A stretch of 64,000 nucleotides of DNA, from positions 558,001 to 622,000 of the forward strand of contig NZ_CP134779.1 in assembly GCF_031884435.1 (NCBI RefSeq), written 5' to 3'. A program made the translations under genes and the position numbers. The notes beneath the pieces were generated by a model. It saw nothing but the letters and a program-made list of their open reading frames with translations, had not been told where the DNA came from and did not search any database. The DNA comes from Bosea sp. 685 (lineage in GTDB: Bacteria > Pseudomonadota > Alphaproteobacteria > Rhizobiales > Beijerinckiaceae). Shown here piece by piece: positions 8,517-16,954 of this stretch (the first letter of the stretch is position 1; the number at the start of each line of letters is the position of its first letter).

Positions 8517-9641
8517 TCAGGCGGCGCGGCTGGTCTCACTCGCCGGCATGTCGCCATGGTCTTGTGCCCGGGCATAGACCTTGCCGAAGCGGTTGGCGAG
8601 GAAGGCCTGAAGCGTGATGTCCTCCTGCCGGACGAAGCCGCTTTGCGGGAGGGTTCCATTCGCGAGCAGATCGAGCACCGTGCAGATGCCGGCCGCGGTG
8701 GTGATCTGGATGGCGCTGCGCGTCACGCCGTCGACCAGGCCGCTATAGATCTTGTGGGCGTAGGTCTCCTGCACGAGGCGGCCGCCTTTGCGGCCGCTCA
8801 CCGTGACGAAGACGATGACGACGTCCTGCAAGGTGCTCGGCAGCGCGTTCTCGAAGATGTCCTTCAGCACGTCGCGACGATCGGCCAATCGCAGATCCTG
8901 CAGCAGCACCTTCATGAGGGCGCAATGGCCGGGATAGCGGATGGTGCGGTAGTTCAGCGTGCGGACCTTGCCGGCCAGTGTCTCGCAGAGCGTGCCGAGG
9001 CCGCCCGAGGTGTTGAAGGCCTCATAGGTGACGCCGTCGAGCGAGAACTCCTCGCGCTCTTCCAGCGCTGGGACGAGGACATGCTCGCCATTGGCAATCG
9101 CTTCGCAGGGCTCGCAATATTCGTTGATGATCCCGTCCGTGCTCCAGGTCAGGTTGTAGCCGAGCGCGTTGGAGGGATATTGCGGCAAGGCGCCGACCCG
9201 GAGCTTGAGCGAGTCCAGCGTGTCGAAATCGCGCGCCAGATCGGCCGCCACGATCGAGATGAAGCCGGGCGCGAGGCCGCATTGCGGGATCAGTGCGGCC
9301 CTGGCGTCGACAGCCAGCTCCTTGACGCGCTTCGTGCTCGCAACATCCTCGGTCAGGTCGAGATAATGCACGCCGAGCGGGGCGGCGGCTTCGGCAATCA
9401 GCGTCGTCAGATCGTAGGGCGCGGCGCTCAGCACGGCGAAGCGGCCAGCGAGCAGGCGGTTCAGGGCAGCGGCATCGGCGATGTCGATCGTCTGGGTCGA
9501 GACGGTCGCGCTCTTGCGGATTCCGGCGAGCTGAACGTCGGAACGATCGGCCACGATGACGCGGTAATCGCCGCTTCCGCCGAGCAGATCGGCGATCGTT
9601 GCTCCGATCTTGCCCGCGCCAACCACCACCACGTCCCGCAT
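8517..9641 (-). CDS. Saccharopine dehydrogenase-like NAD(P)-binding oxidoreductase
   Basis: A 374-residue protein with an N-terminal Rossmann motif VVVGAGKIGATIADLL and the saccharopine-dehydrogenase fold (PLGVHYLDLTEDV, QCGLAPGFISIVAADLA, and a long C-terminal substrate domain). The ATG at 9639-9641 is preferred over a TTG seven codons upstream because GAGGACGAAGACG precedes it. Family members reduce imines or oxidise lysine, saccharopine or carboxyspermidines, so an amino-acid or opine-like product of the neighbouring hydrolases is a reasonable substrate. Transcribed away from the Lrp-type gene, which probably controls it. Confidence 0.8.
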   Translation of the reverse strand: MRDVVVVGAGKIGATIADLLGGSGDYRVIVADRSDVQLAGIRKSATVSTQTIDIADAAALNRLLAGRFAVLSAAPYDLTTLIAEAAAPLGVHYLDLTEDVASTKRVKELAVDARAALIPQCGLAPGFISIVAADLARDFDTLDSLKLRVGALPQYPSNALGYNLTWSTDGIINEYCEPCEAIANGEHVLVPALEEREEFSLDGVTYEAFNTSGGLGTLCETLAGKVRTLNYRTIRYPGHCALMKVLLQDLRLADRRDVLKDIFENALPSTLQDVVIVFVTVSGRKGGRLVQETYAHKIYSGLVDGVTRSAIQITTAAGICTVLDLLANGTLPQSGFVRQEDITLQAFLANRFGKVYARAQDHGDMPASETSRAA

Positions 9642-9763
9642 CGTCTTCGTCCTCAGCTGCAATCCTTAAGAGCGATGGTCGCTCGCGGCATCATCGGATA
9701 GAAGCCACGAACACGACGATTCATATGGTATTTTTCGGCAGATCGCCGTAAGCATTACTCAAG

Positions 9764-10195
9764 ATGACGATCGACCAGACCGACCGCCTCCTGCTCGTGC
9801 TGCTGACCGAGAACGCCCGCGCGCCGGTCGCCGAACTCGGCCGCAAGCTCGGCTTGTCGCGCACCACCGTGCAAAGCCGGATCGAGCGCCTGGAGCGGCG
9901 CGGTGTCATCGCCGGCTATACCGCGCGCCTCTCCGACGATCACGAGAAGGGGCTGGTCAAGGCGCATGTGCTGATCACGGCGATGCCGAAGCTTGCGCCC
10001 AAGGTCGAGGCGGAATTGCGCCGGATTCCGGAGGTCCGGATGCTGCATTCCGTCAGCGGGCATTTCGACATGATCGCGATCGTGGTGGCGCCATCGATTG
10101 GCGAGCTCGACCAGCTCATCGACCGGATCGGCGGACTTGAAGGTGTCGAGCGGACGATGTCCTCGATCATCCTCTCGACGCGGATCGAGCGTTAG
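9764..10195 (+). CDS. Lrp/AsnC family transcriptional regulator
   Basis: A 143-residue regulator. The helix-turn-helix is at about residues 18-45 (VAELGRKLGLSRTTVQSRIERLERRGVI) and the AsnC/RAM ligand domain at about 65-140. Such proteins are octameric or dimeric amino-acid-responsive regulators and usually control the divergent neighbour, here the saccharopine-dehydrogenase-like gene and possibly the whole minus-strand peptide cluster. Only about 120 bp separate the two starts. Confidence 0.9.
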   Translation: MTIDQTDRLLLVLLTENARAPVAELGRKLGLSRTTVQSRIERLERRGVIAGYTARLSDDHEKGLVKAHVLITAMPKLAPKVEAELRRIPEVRMLHSVSGHFDMIAIVVAPSIGELDQLIDRIGGLEGVERTMSSIILSTRIER

Positions 10196-10298
10196 AGCCT
10201 GGCGCTTGGAATTCCATGGCTTGCCAGGTGTGGGTGCACCGGCTTTGATCCCAGCAGGCCGTCTCTCACGACGCGGCGGGTTCAATCTACCAATCAAC

Positions 10299-10309
10299 TT
10301 GCATACCAA
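10299..10309. promoter_or_regulatory. Possible GntR half-site, TTGCATACCAA
   Basis: TTGCATACCAA shares the ATACCAA half with the perfect TTGGTATACCAA palindrome in front of the GntR gene at 11.6 kb. It lies 38 bp before the oxidoreductase start, so the same repressor could act here. Weak evidence: one conserved half-site only. A small inverted repeat, GCCTGCT-CA-AGCAGGC at 10313-10328, follows. Confidence 0.3.
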
Positions 10310-10346
10310 ACGGCCTGCTCAAGCAGGCGGCTATCGGGAGAGAAGC

Positions 10347-11174
10347 ATGACGGTCGTTGCATTGTTCGGCGCTGGCGGAAAGATGGGGATGCGGCTTGGG
10401 CGCAACCTTGCCGGCTCACATTTTCAGACGCGCCATGTCGAGGTCAGCCCGGCCGGTCGCGAGCGCGTGAAGCAGGCCTATGGCTTGGACTGCCTGGACG
10501 CGGCCGAGGCTATCATGGGTGCTGACGTCGTGGTCTTGGCGGTGCCGGATACCGCTGTCGGCGCGGTCGCGCATGATCTCGTGCCGAAGCTTGCCCCCGG
10601 CACCATGGTCGTCATCCTCGATGCCGCCGCCCCACATGCCGGCCATCTGCCTGAGCGCGCCGACATCACCTATTTCGTCACCCATCCCTGCCATCCGCCG
10701 ATCTTCAACGACGAGACCGATCCGGCGGCGAAGGCGGACCATTTCGGCGGCATCGCCGCCAAGCAGCATATCGTCAACGCATTGATGCAGGGGCCCGACG
10801 CGCATTATGCGCTCGGCGAGGAGGTCGCGCGTGCGATCTGGGCGCCGGTGATGCGTTCGCACCGGGTCACGGTCGAGCAGATGGCGATTCTGGAGCCCGG
10901 CCTGTCGGAGACTGTCTGCGCCACGCTGCTGGATGCGATGCGCGAGGCGATGGAGGAGGCGATCGCGCGCGGCGTACCGCGCGAGGCGGCGCGCGACTTC
11001 CTGCTCGGCCATATGAACATCCTCGCCGCCGTGACGTTCGAGCAGGTCCAGGGCGTGTTCTCCGACGCCTGCAACAAGGCGATCGTCTTCGGCAAGGACA
11101 CGATCCTCAAGCCGGATTGGAAGCGGCTCTTCGAGCCGGAGGAGATCTCTGAGAGTGTGCGCCGCATCACCTGA
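10347..11174 (+). CDS. NAD(P)-binding oxidoreductase with phosphogluconate dehydrogenase C-terminal domain
   Basis: A 275-residue protein starting MTVVALFGAGGKMG, with the dinucleotide motif at residues 8-14 and a GGGAGAGAAGC ribosome binding site. The C-terminal half (SHRVTVEQMAILEPGLSE, then a helical region with MNILAAVTFEQVQG) resembles the 6-phosphogluconate dehydrogenase C-terminal family, which includes D-apionate oxidoisomerase-like proteins (ApnO). No other apiose or apionate genes are seen nearby, so the reaction is left open. The frame continues upstream of the chosen start, but with no coding character. Confidence 0.75.
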   Translation: MTVVALFGAGGKMGMRLGRNLAGSHFQTRHVEVSPAGRERVKQAYGLDCLDAAEAIMGADVVVLAVPDTAVGAVAHDLVPKLAPGTMVVILDAAAPHAGHLPERADITYFVTHPCHPPIFNDETDPAAKADHFGGIAAKQHIVNALMQGPDAHYALGEEVARAIWAPVMRSHRVTVEQMAILEPGLSETVCATLLDAMREAMEEAIARGVPREAARDFLLGHMNILAAVTFEQVQGVFSDACNKAIVFGKDTILKPDWKRLFEPEEISESVRRIT

Positions 11175-11230
11175 GACACAGCCCGAAGTGACGACGCTCG
11201 GCTCAATGTCTGGGGCCTAGCCCCCAAGCG

Positions 11231-11379
11231 CGCGGTCATCCCGGGCGGAGCGAAGCGCAGACCCGGGATCCATTCCGGAGCGCTGACCGGGGAGGTTCAG
11301 GGATGGATCCCGGATCTCCCGGAGCCTGCCATCGGGCCGGCTGAAAGCCGGACCCGGTGGGTCGCCCGGGATGGCCGCG
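11231..11379. repeat. Intergenic inverted-repeat element, about 150 bp
   Basis: The ends CGCGGTCATCCCGGGC and GCCCGGGATGGCCGCG are complementary with one mismatch, and the interior has further inverted pieces around GGATCC (gacccgggatccattcc and ggatggatcccgg). It sits in the 428-bp gap between the oxidoreductase and the GntR gene. It resembles the dispersed 'cgtcatcccgggc' intergenic repeats of Hyphomicrobiales. No coding sequence is seen in this gap. Confidence 0.6.
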
Positions 11380-11570
11380 TGTTTGATTTTTGACTATATC
11401 GTATTGAAATCGTGGCGCTTCCTGCTCCGCCCCTGACGGACGTGGCCCCTGTCATCTCATGCGCCGCTCATTCCCGGCGCTGGTCACGCAGGCCTGCGCT
11501 GCCTCAATTTTTTGCCGAATTCGCCCATGGATTGAGCGCTCTCGTCTCGATTGGCTCTTGACGTGTCCCA

Positions 11571-11582
11571 TTGGTATACCAA
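11571..11582. promoter_or_regulatory. Perfect palindrome TTGGTATACCAA, GntR-type operator
   Basis: A 12-bp perfect palindrome 20 bp upstream of the GntR start, next to a TTGACG hexamer at 11558 that could be a -35 box. TnGTATACnA is the usual core bound by FCD-type GntR repressors, so this is probably the autoregulatory operator of the following gene and operon. Confidence 0.6.
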
Positions 11583-11602
11583 AAATATCCCACAAGGAGC
11601 CA

Positions 11603-12301
11603 ATGCCTTTGACCACGTCATCAAGCCCTTCCGACGCGAGCCTTGCCGACGACGTCGACGAGTCGCTGGCCGAGCGCGCCAAGCAGCAGATCCGGCAGAT
11701 GATCCTCGTCGGGGAATTGCCCGGCGGCGCGGTCGTCCAGGATCGCCGCCTGGCCGAAAAGCTCGGCCTGTCGCGGACGCCGGTTCGCGAGGCGCTCGGC
11801 CGGCTGGCGGGCGAGGGCTATCTGCGCCGTGACCGGCGGATCCTCACCGTTCATTCGGTCTCGATCGAGGACGTCATGGAAATCCTGGCGACGCGTCGTG
11901 TCCTCGAAGGCGAGACGGCGCGGCTGGCGACCGGGCGGCTCGCGCCGGCGCGCATCGCGGACATCCGCGCCGCCGTCGAGGGCATGGTCAGCGCGGCTGC
12001 CGTCTCGCATGACAAGCACTGGTCGGTGGACGATCTGGTGCATCTCTCCATCGCCGAGGCTGGCGGCAACGGGCTGATGGCGCGGATGGTCAAGGATCTG
12101 CGCGAGCGGACCCGGATGTTCGGCCTCGCCCGGATTCCGCGCCGCTTCGATCCGGGCAAGGGCGAGCACCTTGCCATTCTGGCCGCGATCGAGGCCGGCG
12201 ATGCGGAGACCGCCGCGCTGGCCATGCAAAGCCATATCGACAATGCCCGCCAGGGCATCCTCGACCTGCTGGCGGGAACGCTGGCGAGGGATGCGCGGTG
12301 A
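11603..12301 (+). CDS. GntR family transcriptional regulator, FCD subfamily
   Basis: A 232-residue repressor. The start follows AAGGAGCCA. The winged helix is at about residues 20-85 (LAEKLGLSRTPVREALGRLAGEGYLRR) and the all-helical FCD ligand domain covers about 95-225. It heads a plus-strand run leading into a glutamine amidotransferase and a polyamine-type transporter, and so is likely their local regulator through the palindrome just upstream. Confidence 0.88.
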   Translation: MPLTTSSSPSDASLADDVDESLAERAKQQIRQMILVGELPGGAVVQDRRLAEKLGLSRTPVREALGRLAGEGYLRRDRRILTVHSVSIEDVMEILATRRVLEGETARLATGRLAPARIADIRAAVEGMVSAAAVSHDKHWSVDDLVHLSIAEAGGNGLMARMVKDLRERTRMFGLARIPRRFDPGKGEHLAILAAIEAGDAETAALAMQSHIDNARQGILDLLAGTLARDAR

Positions 12302-12350
12302 AGCGGCTCAGCATCAGGTCATGGCGCGCAAGCCAGGAAAGGACGACGAG

Positions 12351-13058
12351 ATGAGCGGACGATTGCTCTTCCTGCAGAACGGACCCAGCCGGAACTCGGT
12401 CGCGCAGCTGCCCGAGCGCTTCGCCTCCTGGGGGCTCGATGTCGATGCGCGCTGGGCTTATGACGGCGACTTCCCCGAGCGGCTCGACGGCTATGACGGC
12501 ATCTTTCTCTCGGGCAGCCCGCATGGCGCCTATGAGGACGTGCCCTTCATCCATCGCGAGCATGAATTGATCAGGGAGGCCGTGAGCCTCGACATCCCGA
12601 TGCTCGGCGTCTGCTTCGGCAGCCAGATCCTGGGTTCGGCGCTATGCGGGCGCGACCAGGTGTTTCGCCGCTCCGTCTGCGAGGTCGGCAATAAATGGCT
12701 TGATGTTGCGTCGGCGGCGCGGACGGACCTGATCGCCGACGCGATCGGCGAGCGTGTCTACATGTTCGTCTGGCACAATGACGAGGTGCGCGCCGGCCAT
12801 CCGGACATGACGATCCTGGCGTCCAGCGATCTCTGCCCCAACCAGATCTGGCGTTACCGCGATCGCAAGGTCTGGGGCATCCAGGGCCATCCCGAGGTGA
12901 CGCAGGCGCAGGCGCGGGTCTGGTTCGAGCAGAACCGGGTCACCATGGAGCGCGACGGCGCCGATATCGACGAGCTCAAGGCGACCGCCGACGAGGCGCT
13001 GCCTGCCAAGACCATGCTCAGCAAATTCGCCGCCCTGTGCGGCGCCACGGCCGCGTAG
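12351..13058 (+). CDS. Class I glutamine amidotransferase-like protein
   Basis: A 235-residue GATase1 domain protein with the nucleophile Cys88 in GVCFGSQ and the His180/Glu182 pair in GHPE, so the triad is intact. The ATG at 12351 has an AAGGACGACGAG ribosome binding site; an in-frame ATG at 12321 would add ten residues. Stand-alone members include PuuD-like gamma-glutamyl hydrolases and GMP synthase-like amidotransferases. Beside a polyamine-type transporter, a gamma-glutamyl amine hydrolase is a fair guess, but PuuD-specific features were not checked. Confidence 0.8.
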   Translation: MSGRLLFLQNGPSRNSVAQLPERFASWGLDVDARWAYDGDFPERLDGYDGIFLSGSPHGAYEDVPFIHREHELIREAVSLDIPMLGVCFGSQILGSALCGRDQVFRRSVCEVGNKWLDVASAARTDLIADAIGERVYMFVWHNDEVRAGHPDMTILASSDLCPNQIWRYRDRKVWGIQGHPEVTQAQARVWFEQNRVTMERDGADIDELKATADEALPAKTMLSKFAALCGATAA

Positions 13059-13086
13059 CCCGCGTCCAATCTTGAGGAGAAGCGTG

Positions 13087-14124
13087 ATGAAGAAGCTGCT
13101 CATCGCAGCGGCCGTAGCGGCCTTGCTCGCTCCGGTCGCGGCATCCGCGAAGGAGATGACCTTCGCCTCATGGGGCGGGGCCTATCAGGAGGCGATCCGC
13201 AAGGCCTGGATCACCCCGTTCTCGAAGGAGAGCGGCATCAAGGTCGAGGAGGATACCGGCCCCGATACCGCCAAGATCAAGGCGATGGTCGACACCAAAT
13301 CGGTGACCTGGGACGTGGTGACCGGCGGTGGTGGCGGGTTGATGCGCGGCGTCAAGCTCGGCCTGTTCGAGAAGATCACGCCCGACATGGTCAAGACCGA
13401 CCATGTCCTGCCCGGCGCGCGCAATGACTACGCCATCCCCTCCGAGATCTTCTCGACCCTGATCGGCTATTCGACCAAGGCCTTCCCGACGACCGGCGCG
13501 CAGCCCAAGAGCTTCGCCGATTTCTGGGACACCGCGAAGTTCCCGGGCAAGCGCACGCTGCCTGATGCACCGGAGACGGTGGTCGAGGCGGCATTGCTCG
13601 CCGATGGCGTGCCGATGGCCGATGTCTACAAGACGCTTTCGACCGAAGCCGGCCTCAAGCGCGCACTCGACAAGATCCGTGCCTTGAAGCCGCAGGTCGC
13701 GGTCTGGTGGTCGAGCGGGGCGCAGCCCGTCCAGGCGCTGGGCTCCGGCGACGTCGTCATGGCGCTCGGCTGGAACGGCCGCTTCCAGGCCGGCATCGAC
13801 TCGAAGCTGCCGATCGCGATGGCCTGGGACCAGCAGATCCCGCAGGTCGGCTTCTTCATGATCCCCAAGGGCGCGCCCAACAAGGCTGAGGCCGTCGCCT
13901 TCCTGAACTACATGGTCAAGCCCGAGAACAATGCCCGGCTGAGCGAATATGTCGCTTATGGCCCGGTGACCGAACAGGCCTGGGCCTCGATCGATGCAGG
14001 CCGTGCCGCCACCCTGCCCTCCACGCCCGAACGGCTCAAGAACGCGCTCTTCCTCGACATCGAATGGTGGGCCGAGAATGGCGCGAAGGTGACGGAAGCC
14101 TACAAGACGATGCTCAAGGAATGA
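13087..14124 (+). CDS. Polyamine-type ABC substrate-binding protein
   Basis: A 345-residue periplasmic protein. The start MKKLLIAAA follows GAGGAGAAGCGTG, and the signal peptide ends at about ASA-KE (residue 21). The mature part opens with MTFASWGGAYQEAIRKAWITPF, a typical PotD/iron-type (SBP_bac_8) N-terminus. The downstream gene overlaps its stop (ATGA). Together with the fused permease and PotA-like ATPase it forms a complete importer for a polyamine-like or other cationic ligand. Confidence 0.87.
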   Translation: MKKLLIAAAVAALLAPVAASAKEMTFASWGGAYQEAIRKAWITPFSKESGIKVEEDTGPDTAKIKAMVDTKSVTWDVVTGGGGGLMRGVKLGLFEKITPDMVKTDHVLPGARNDYAIPSEIFSTLIGYSTKAFPTTGAQPKSFADFWDTAKFPGKRTLPDAPETVVEAALLADGVPMADVYKTLSTEAGLKRALDKIRALKPQVAVWWSSGAQPVQALGSGDVVMALGWNGRFQAGIDSKLPIAMAWDQQIPQVGFFMIPKGAPNKAEAVAFLNYMVKPENNARLSEYVAYGPVTEQAWASIDAGRAATLPSTPERLKNALFLDIEWWAENGAKVTEAYKTMLKE

Positions 14125-15257
14125 CGATGGCGACCCCCAGCTACTGGTTCCCGCGCGAGGATTACCTCGCGCGGGTTGACAAGATCCGGGCCGAGCTCGT
14201 GCGGACCGAGCAGGACGCGTTCATCGCCTTCCTGCCGGAGACGGTGACTTATCTCACCGGCTTCTTCACGCGCGGCTATACGAGCTTCCAGTTCGCAATT
14301 ATCCCGGCCGATGGCGAGCCGGTGCTGTTCTGCCGCGATGTCGAGGAATATTACCTCGACGCGACCTGCGTCTTCCCCAAACGGGTGATGTGGACCGATT
14401 CCGACGATCGCCATGCCGTCGCGGCCCGCGCGATCAGCGAGGCGGTCGGCGCCAAGGCGCGGCTCGCCGTGGAGATGCAGGCCTGGCCGCTGAGCGTGTC
14501 GCGCTATGACGCCTTGCGCGCGGCCTTGCCGGAGGCGCAATGGAGCGACGCCTCGCGTTTCGCCACCGAAATGCGCTTCATCAAATCCCGCGCCGAGATC
14601 GCCTATCAGCGCTCTGCCGGCAAGGCGGCGGAAGCCGGCATGGCGGCCGGCATCGCCTCGGCCAAGGCCGGGGCGACCGAGCGTGAGATGGCAGCCGAGA
14701 TCTGCGCCGCGATGATCCGCGCCGGTAGCGACCTGCCGGGGCCGGGTGTGCTTTCCTCGGGCGAGCGCGCCTATCACCTGCATGGCGGCTATTCCGATCG
14801 CGTGCTCGAGCGGGGCGACATCGTCCAGTTGGAGACGACGCCCAATGTCCGGCACTACCACGCCCGCTTCATGCGGCCGATCAAGGTGGCGGAGGCGACC
14901 GATGCCGAGCACGCCATCGTCGAGCAGTTGATCGCCATCCAGGACGCGGCGATCGCTGCGGTGAAACCAGGCGTGGCGGCGATCGTGCCGGATGCAATCT
15001 ATCGCGAGGGCGTGCTCGCGGCCGGCCTGCGCGAGACCTACACCAACAAGACCTTCTACTCGGTCGGGCTGATGTTGCAGCCCAATGGCGGCGAGCCGCT
15101 GGAGGCCGAGCCCAGGGCGAGCTGGTCCTTCGTGCCTGGCATGACCTTCCATACCTATGTGCTGGCGAAGGGGTTCGGCATGTCCGAGACCATCGCCGTG
15201 ACGGACAACGGCTGCGAGCGCTTGACCAATTTCCCGCGCCGCCTGTTCGTGTCGTGA
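14121..15257 (+). CDS. M24 (pita-bread) family protein lacking metal ligands
   Basis: A 378-residue protein with the creatinase/prolidase N-domain (residues 1-150) and a C-terminal pita-bread domain. The five metal ligands of active M24 peptidases are mostly absent: where Asp...Asp is expected the protein reads VQLETTPNVRHYHARF, where GHGIG is expected it has FYSVGLML, and the first C-terminal Glu region reads TFHTYV; only the last Glu (SETIAVT) remains. It may act like creatinase or ectoine hydrolase DoeA, which share the fold without metal catalysis. Its place inside the transporter operon suggests a C-N hydrolase for the imported compound. Confidence 0.8.
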   Translation: MTMATPSYWFPREDYLARVDKIRAELVRTEQDAFIAFLPETVTYLTGFFTRGYTSFQFAIIPADGEPVLFCRDVEEYYLDATCVFPKRVMWTDSDDRHAVAARAISEAVGAKARLAVEMQAWPLSVSRYDALRAALPEAQWSDASRFATEMRFIKSRAEIAYQRSAGKAAEAGMAAGIASAKAGATEREMAAEICAAMIRAGSDLPGPGVLSSGERAYHLHGGYSDRVLERGDIVQLETTPNVRHYHARFMRPIKVAEATDAEHAIVEQLIAIQDAAIAAVKPGVAAIVPDAIYREGVLAAGLRETYTNKTFYSVGLMLQPNGGEPLEAEPRASWSFVPGMTFHTYVLAKGFGMSETIAVTDNGCERLTNFPRRLFVS

Positions 15258-15267
15258 GGCTCACCGC

Positions 15268-16953
15268 GTGACCGGGATCGCCACCAGCGAGGGTCGCAGC
15301 CGCAGCGCGGTCGGGCGGGGTTTCCCGGTCTGGCTCGGCCTCGCGCCCTTCGCCCTCGTGCTTGCCGTTCTGTTTGCCGCGCCGGTGCTGTCCCTGCTGC
15401 GGCTCGGCTTCGGCGAGGGCGCCTTCACGCTCGCGCAATTCCAGCGCCTGATCGACGTGCCGGTCTATCGCTCGGTGCTGGGCACGACCTTCGGCATCGC
15501 GGGGCTGGTCACCGGGCTCTCGGTGCTGGCGAGCTACCCGCTTGCCTATGTCATGGCGACGGTCGGCCCGCGCACGCGCAACCTGCTCCTGATCCTCGTC
15601 CTGCTGCCGTTCTGGACGAGCGCGCTGGTGCGCACCACCGCCTGGATCATCCTGCTGCAGAGCAATGGCGTGGTGAACCAGCTCCTGATGGCGGGCGGCC
15701 TGACCTCGTCGCCGATCGCCTTCGTCTATAATCTCTCGGGCGTGCTGATCGGCATGACGCATGTGCTGATGCCCTTCGTCGTGCTGCCGCTCTATGCCGC
15801 CTTCCGCAGCCTCGAACTCTCGACCGTCCAGGCGGCCGAGGGCCTGGGCGCCGGGCCGCTCACCATCTTCAGTCGCATCATCCTGCCGCTGACGGCGCCG
15901 GGCGTGGTCGCTGGTGCGATGATCGTCTTCATGAACGCGATCGGCTTCTACCTGACGCCGGCACTGATGGGCGGGCCAGGGCAGACGATGATCGCCCAGA
16001 TGATCGCCACCAACATCAACAAGGAACTCGACTGGCCGTTCGCCGCGGCGCTGGCGAGCGTGCTCCTGGTCGCGACGGTCTCGCTGCTGGCGCTGTTCCA
16101 GCGCCGTTTCGGGCTCGACCGCCTGATCGAGGGCGGCGGCGGCAAGGCGGGCGAGCCCTTCACCGTGACCTCGCGCGGGCGCTCATGGGGTGGCTGGGCG
16201 GCGGTTGCTGCGGCCGTTCTGGTCGCAGCCTTCCTGATCGCGCCGATCGTGATCGTTTTCCCGATGAGCCTGGGCTCCTCGCCCTTCCTGAGCTTCCCGC
16301 CCGACAGCTACAGCCTGGTCTGGTACGAGAACTTCTTCTCGACCAGCAAATGGATGGCGGCGCTGACGCGCTCGCTGCAGATCGCGGCGCTGGTGGTGGT
16401 GATCTCGGTCGGGCTCGGTACGCTTGCCGCGCTCGGTGTCTCGCGGATGCGGCCGCGCTGGCGCGCTTTGGTCGAGACGCTGTTCATCCTGCCGATGATC
16501 GTGCCGGTGATCATCCTGGCGGTCGGGCTCTACTACCTGCTCGCGCCGACCGGCCTCGTCGGCTCGATCTGGGGCGTGACGCTCGGCCATGTCGTGCTGG
16601 CGACGCCCTATGTCTTCATCACCGTGCGGGCGGCCTTGAAATCCTTCGACGGCAATCTCGAACTCGCCGCGCTGGGCCTGGGCGCCTCATGGCCGACGAT
16701 GTTTCGCCGCGTCATGCTGCCGGGCATTGCGCCTGGCATCGCGGCGGGCGCCATCTTCGCCTTCATCACCTCCTTCGACGATGTCGTCATCGCGCTGTTC
16801 CTGACCAATATCCGCAGCCGGACCTTGCCGAAGCTGATGTATGAGGGCGTCGCGCATGAGATCGACCCGACCATCATCGCCGCCTCCTGTCTCATCATCC
16901 TGGTGACGATCCTGGTTCTGGGCGCCAACCTCCTCGTCTCGAAGCGCACATGA
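15268..16953 (+). CDS. Fused double ABC permease, PotB-PotC type
   Basis: A 561-residue membrane protein with a GTG start. Two homologous permease halves, each with about six helices and its own EAA loop (QAAEGLGAGPLTIFSRIILP and LAALGLGASWPTMFRRVMLP), are joined by a short linker near residues 285-310 rich in Gly and Arg. It replaces the usual PotB and PotC pair as a single chain. Located between the M24 gene and the ATPase. Confidence 0.88.
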   Translation: MTGIATSEGRSRSAVGRGFPVWLGLAPFALVLAVLFAAPVLSLLRLGFGEGAFTLAQFQRLIDVPVYRSVLGTTFGIAGLVTGLSVLASYPLAYVMATVGPRTRNLLLILVLLPFWTSALVRTTAWIILLQSNGVVNQLLMAGGLTSSPIAFVYNLSGVLIGMTHVLMPFVVLPLYAAFRSLELSTVQAAEGLGAGPLTIFSRIILPLTAPGVVAGAMIVFMNAIGFYLTPALMGGPGQTMIAQMIATNINKELDWPFAAALASVLLVATVSLLALFQRRFGLDRLIEGGGGKAGEPFTVTSRGRSWGGWAAVAAAVLVAAFLIAPIVIVFPMSLGSSPFLSFPPDSYSLVWYENFFSTSKWMAALTRSLQIAALVVVISVGLGTLAALGVSRMRPRWRALVETLFILPMIVPVIILAVGLYYLLAPTGLVGSIWGVTLGHVVLATPYVFITVRAALKSFDGNLELAALGLGASWPTMFRRVMLPGIAPGIAAGAIFAFITSFDDVVIALFLTNIRSRTLPKLMYEGVAHEIDPTIIAASCLIILVTILVLGANLLVSKRT

Positions 16954-16954
16954 C

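Noticed and set aside
6800..8617. 605-codon open frame on the plus strand
   Set aside because: Antisense to the MlrC-like gene, composition dominated by Gly, Arg, Ala and Asp/Glu without domain similarity.
10347..11174. Firm assignment as D-apionate oxidoisomerase (ApnO)
   Set aside because: The C-terminal family fits, but no apionate lactonase, kinase, decarboxylase or apiose transporter gene is near, so the specific name is not justified.
11231..11379. Remnant insertion sequence
   Set aside because: Inverted ends are present, but there is no transposase coding, no clear target duplication, and similar short elements occur elsewhere (43582-43678), so a dispersed intergenic repeat is more likely.
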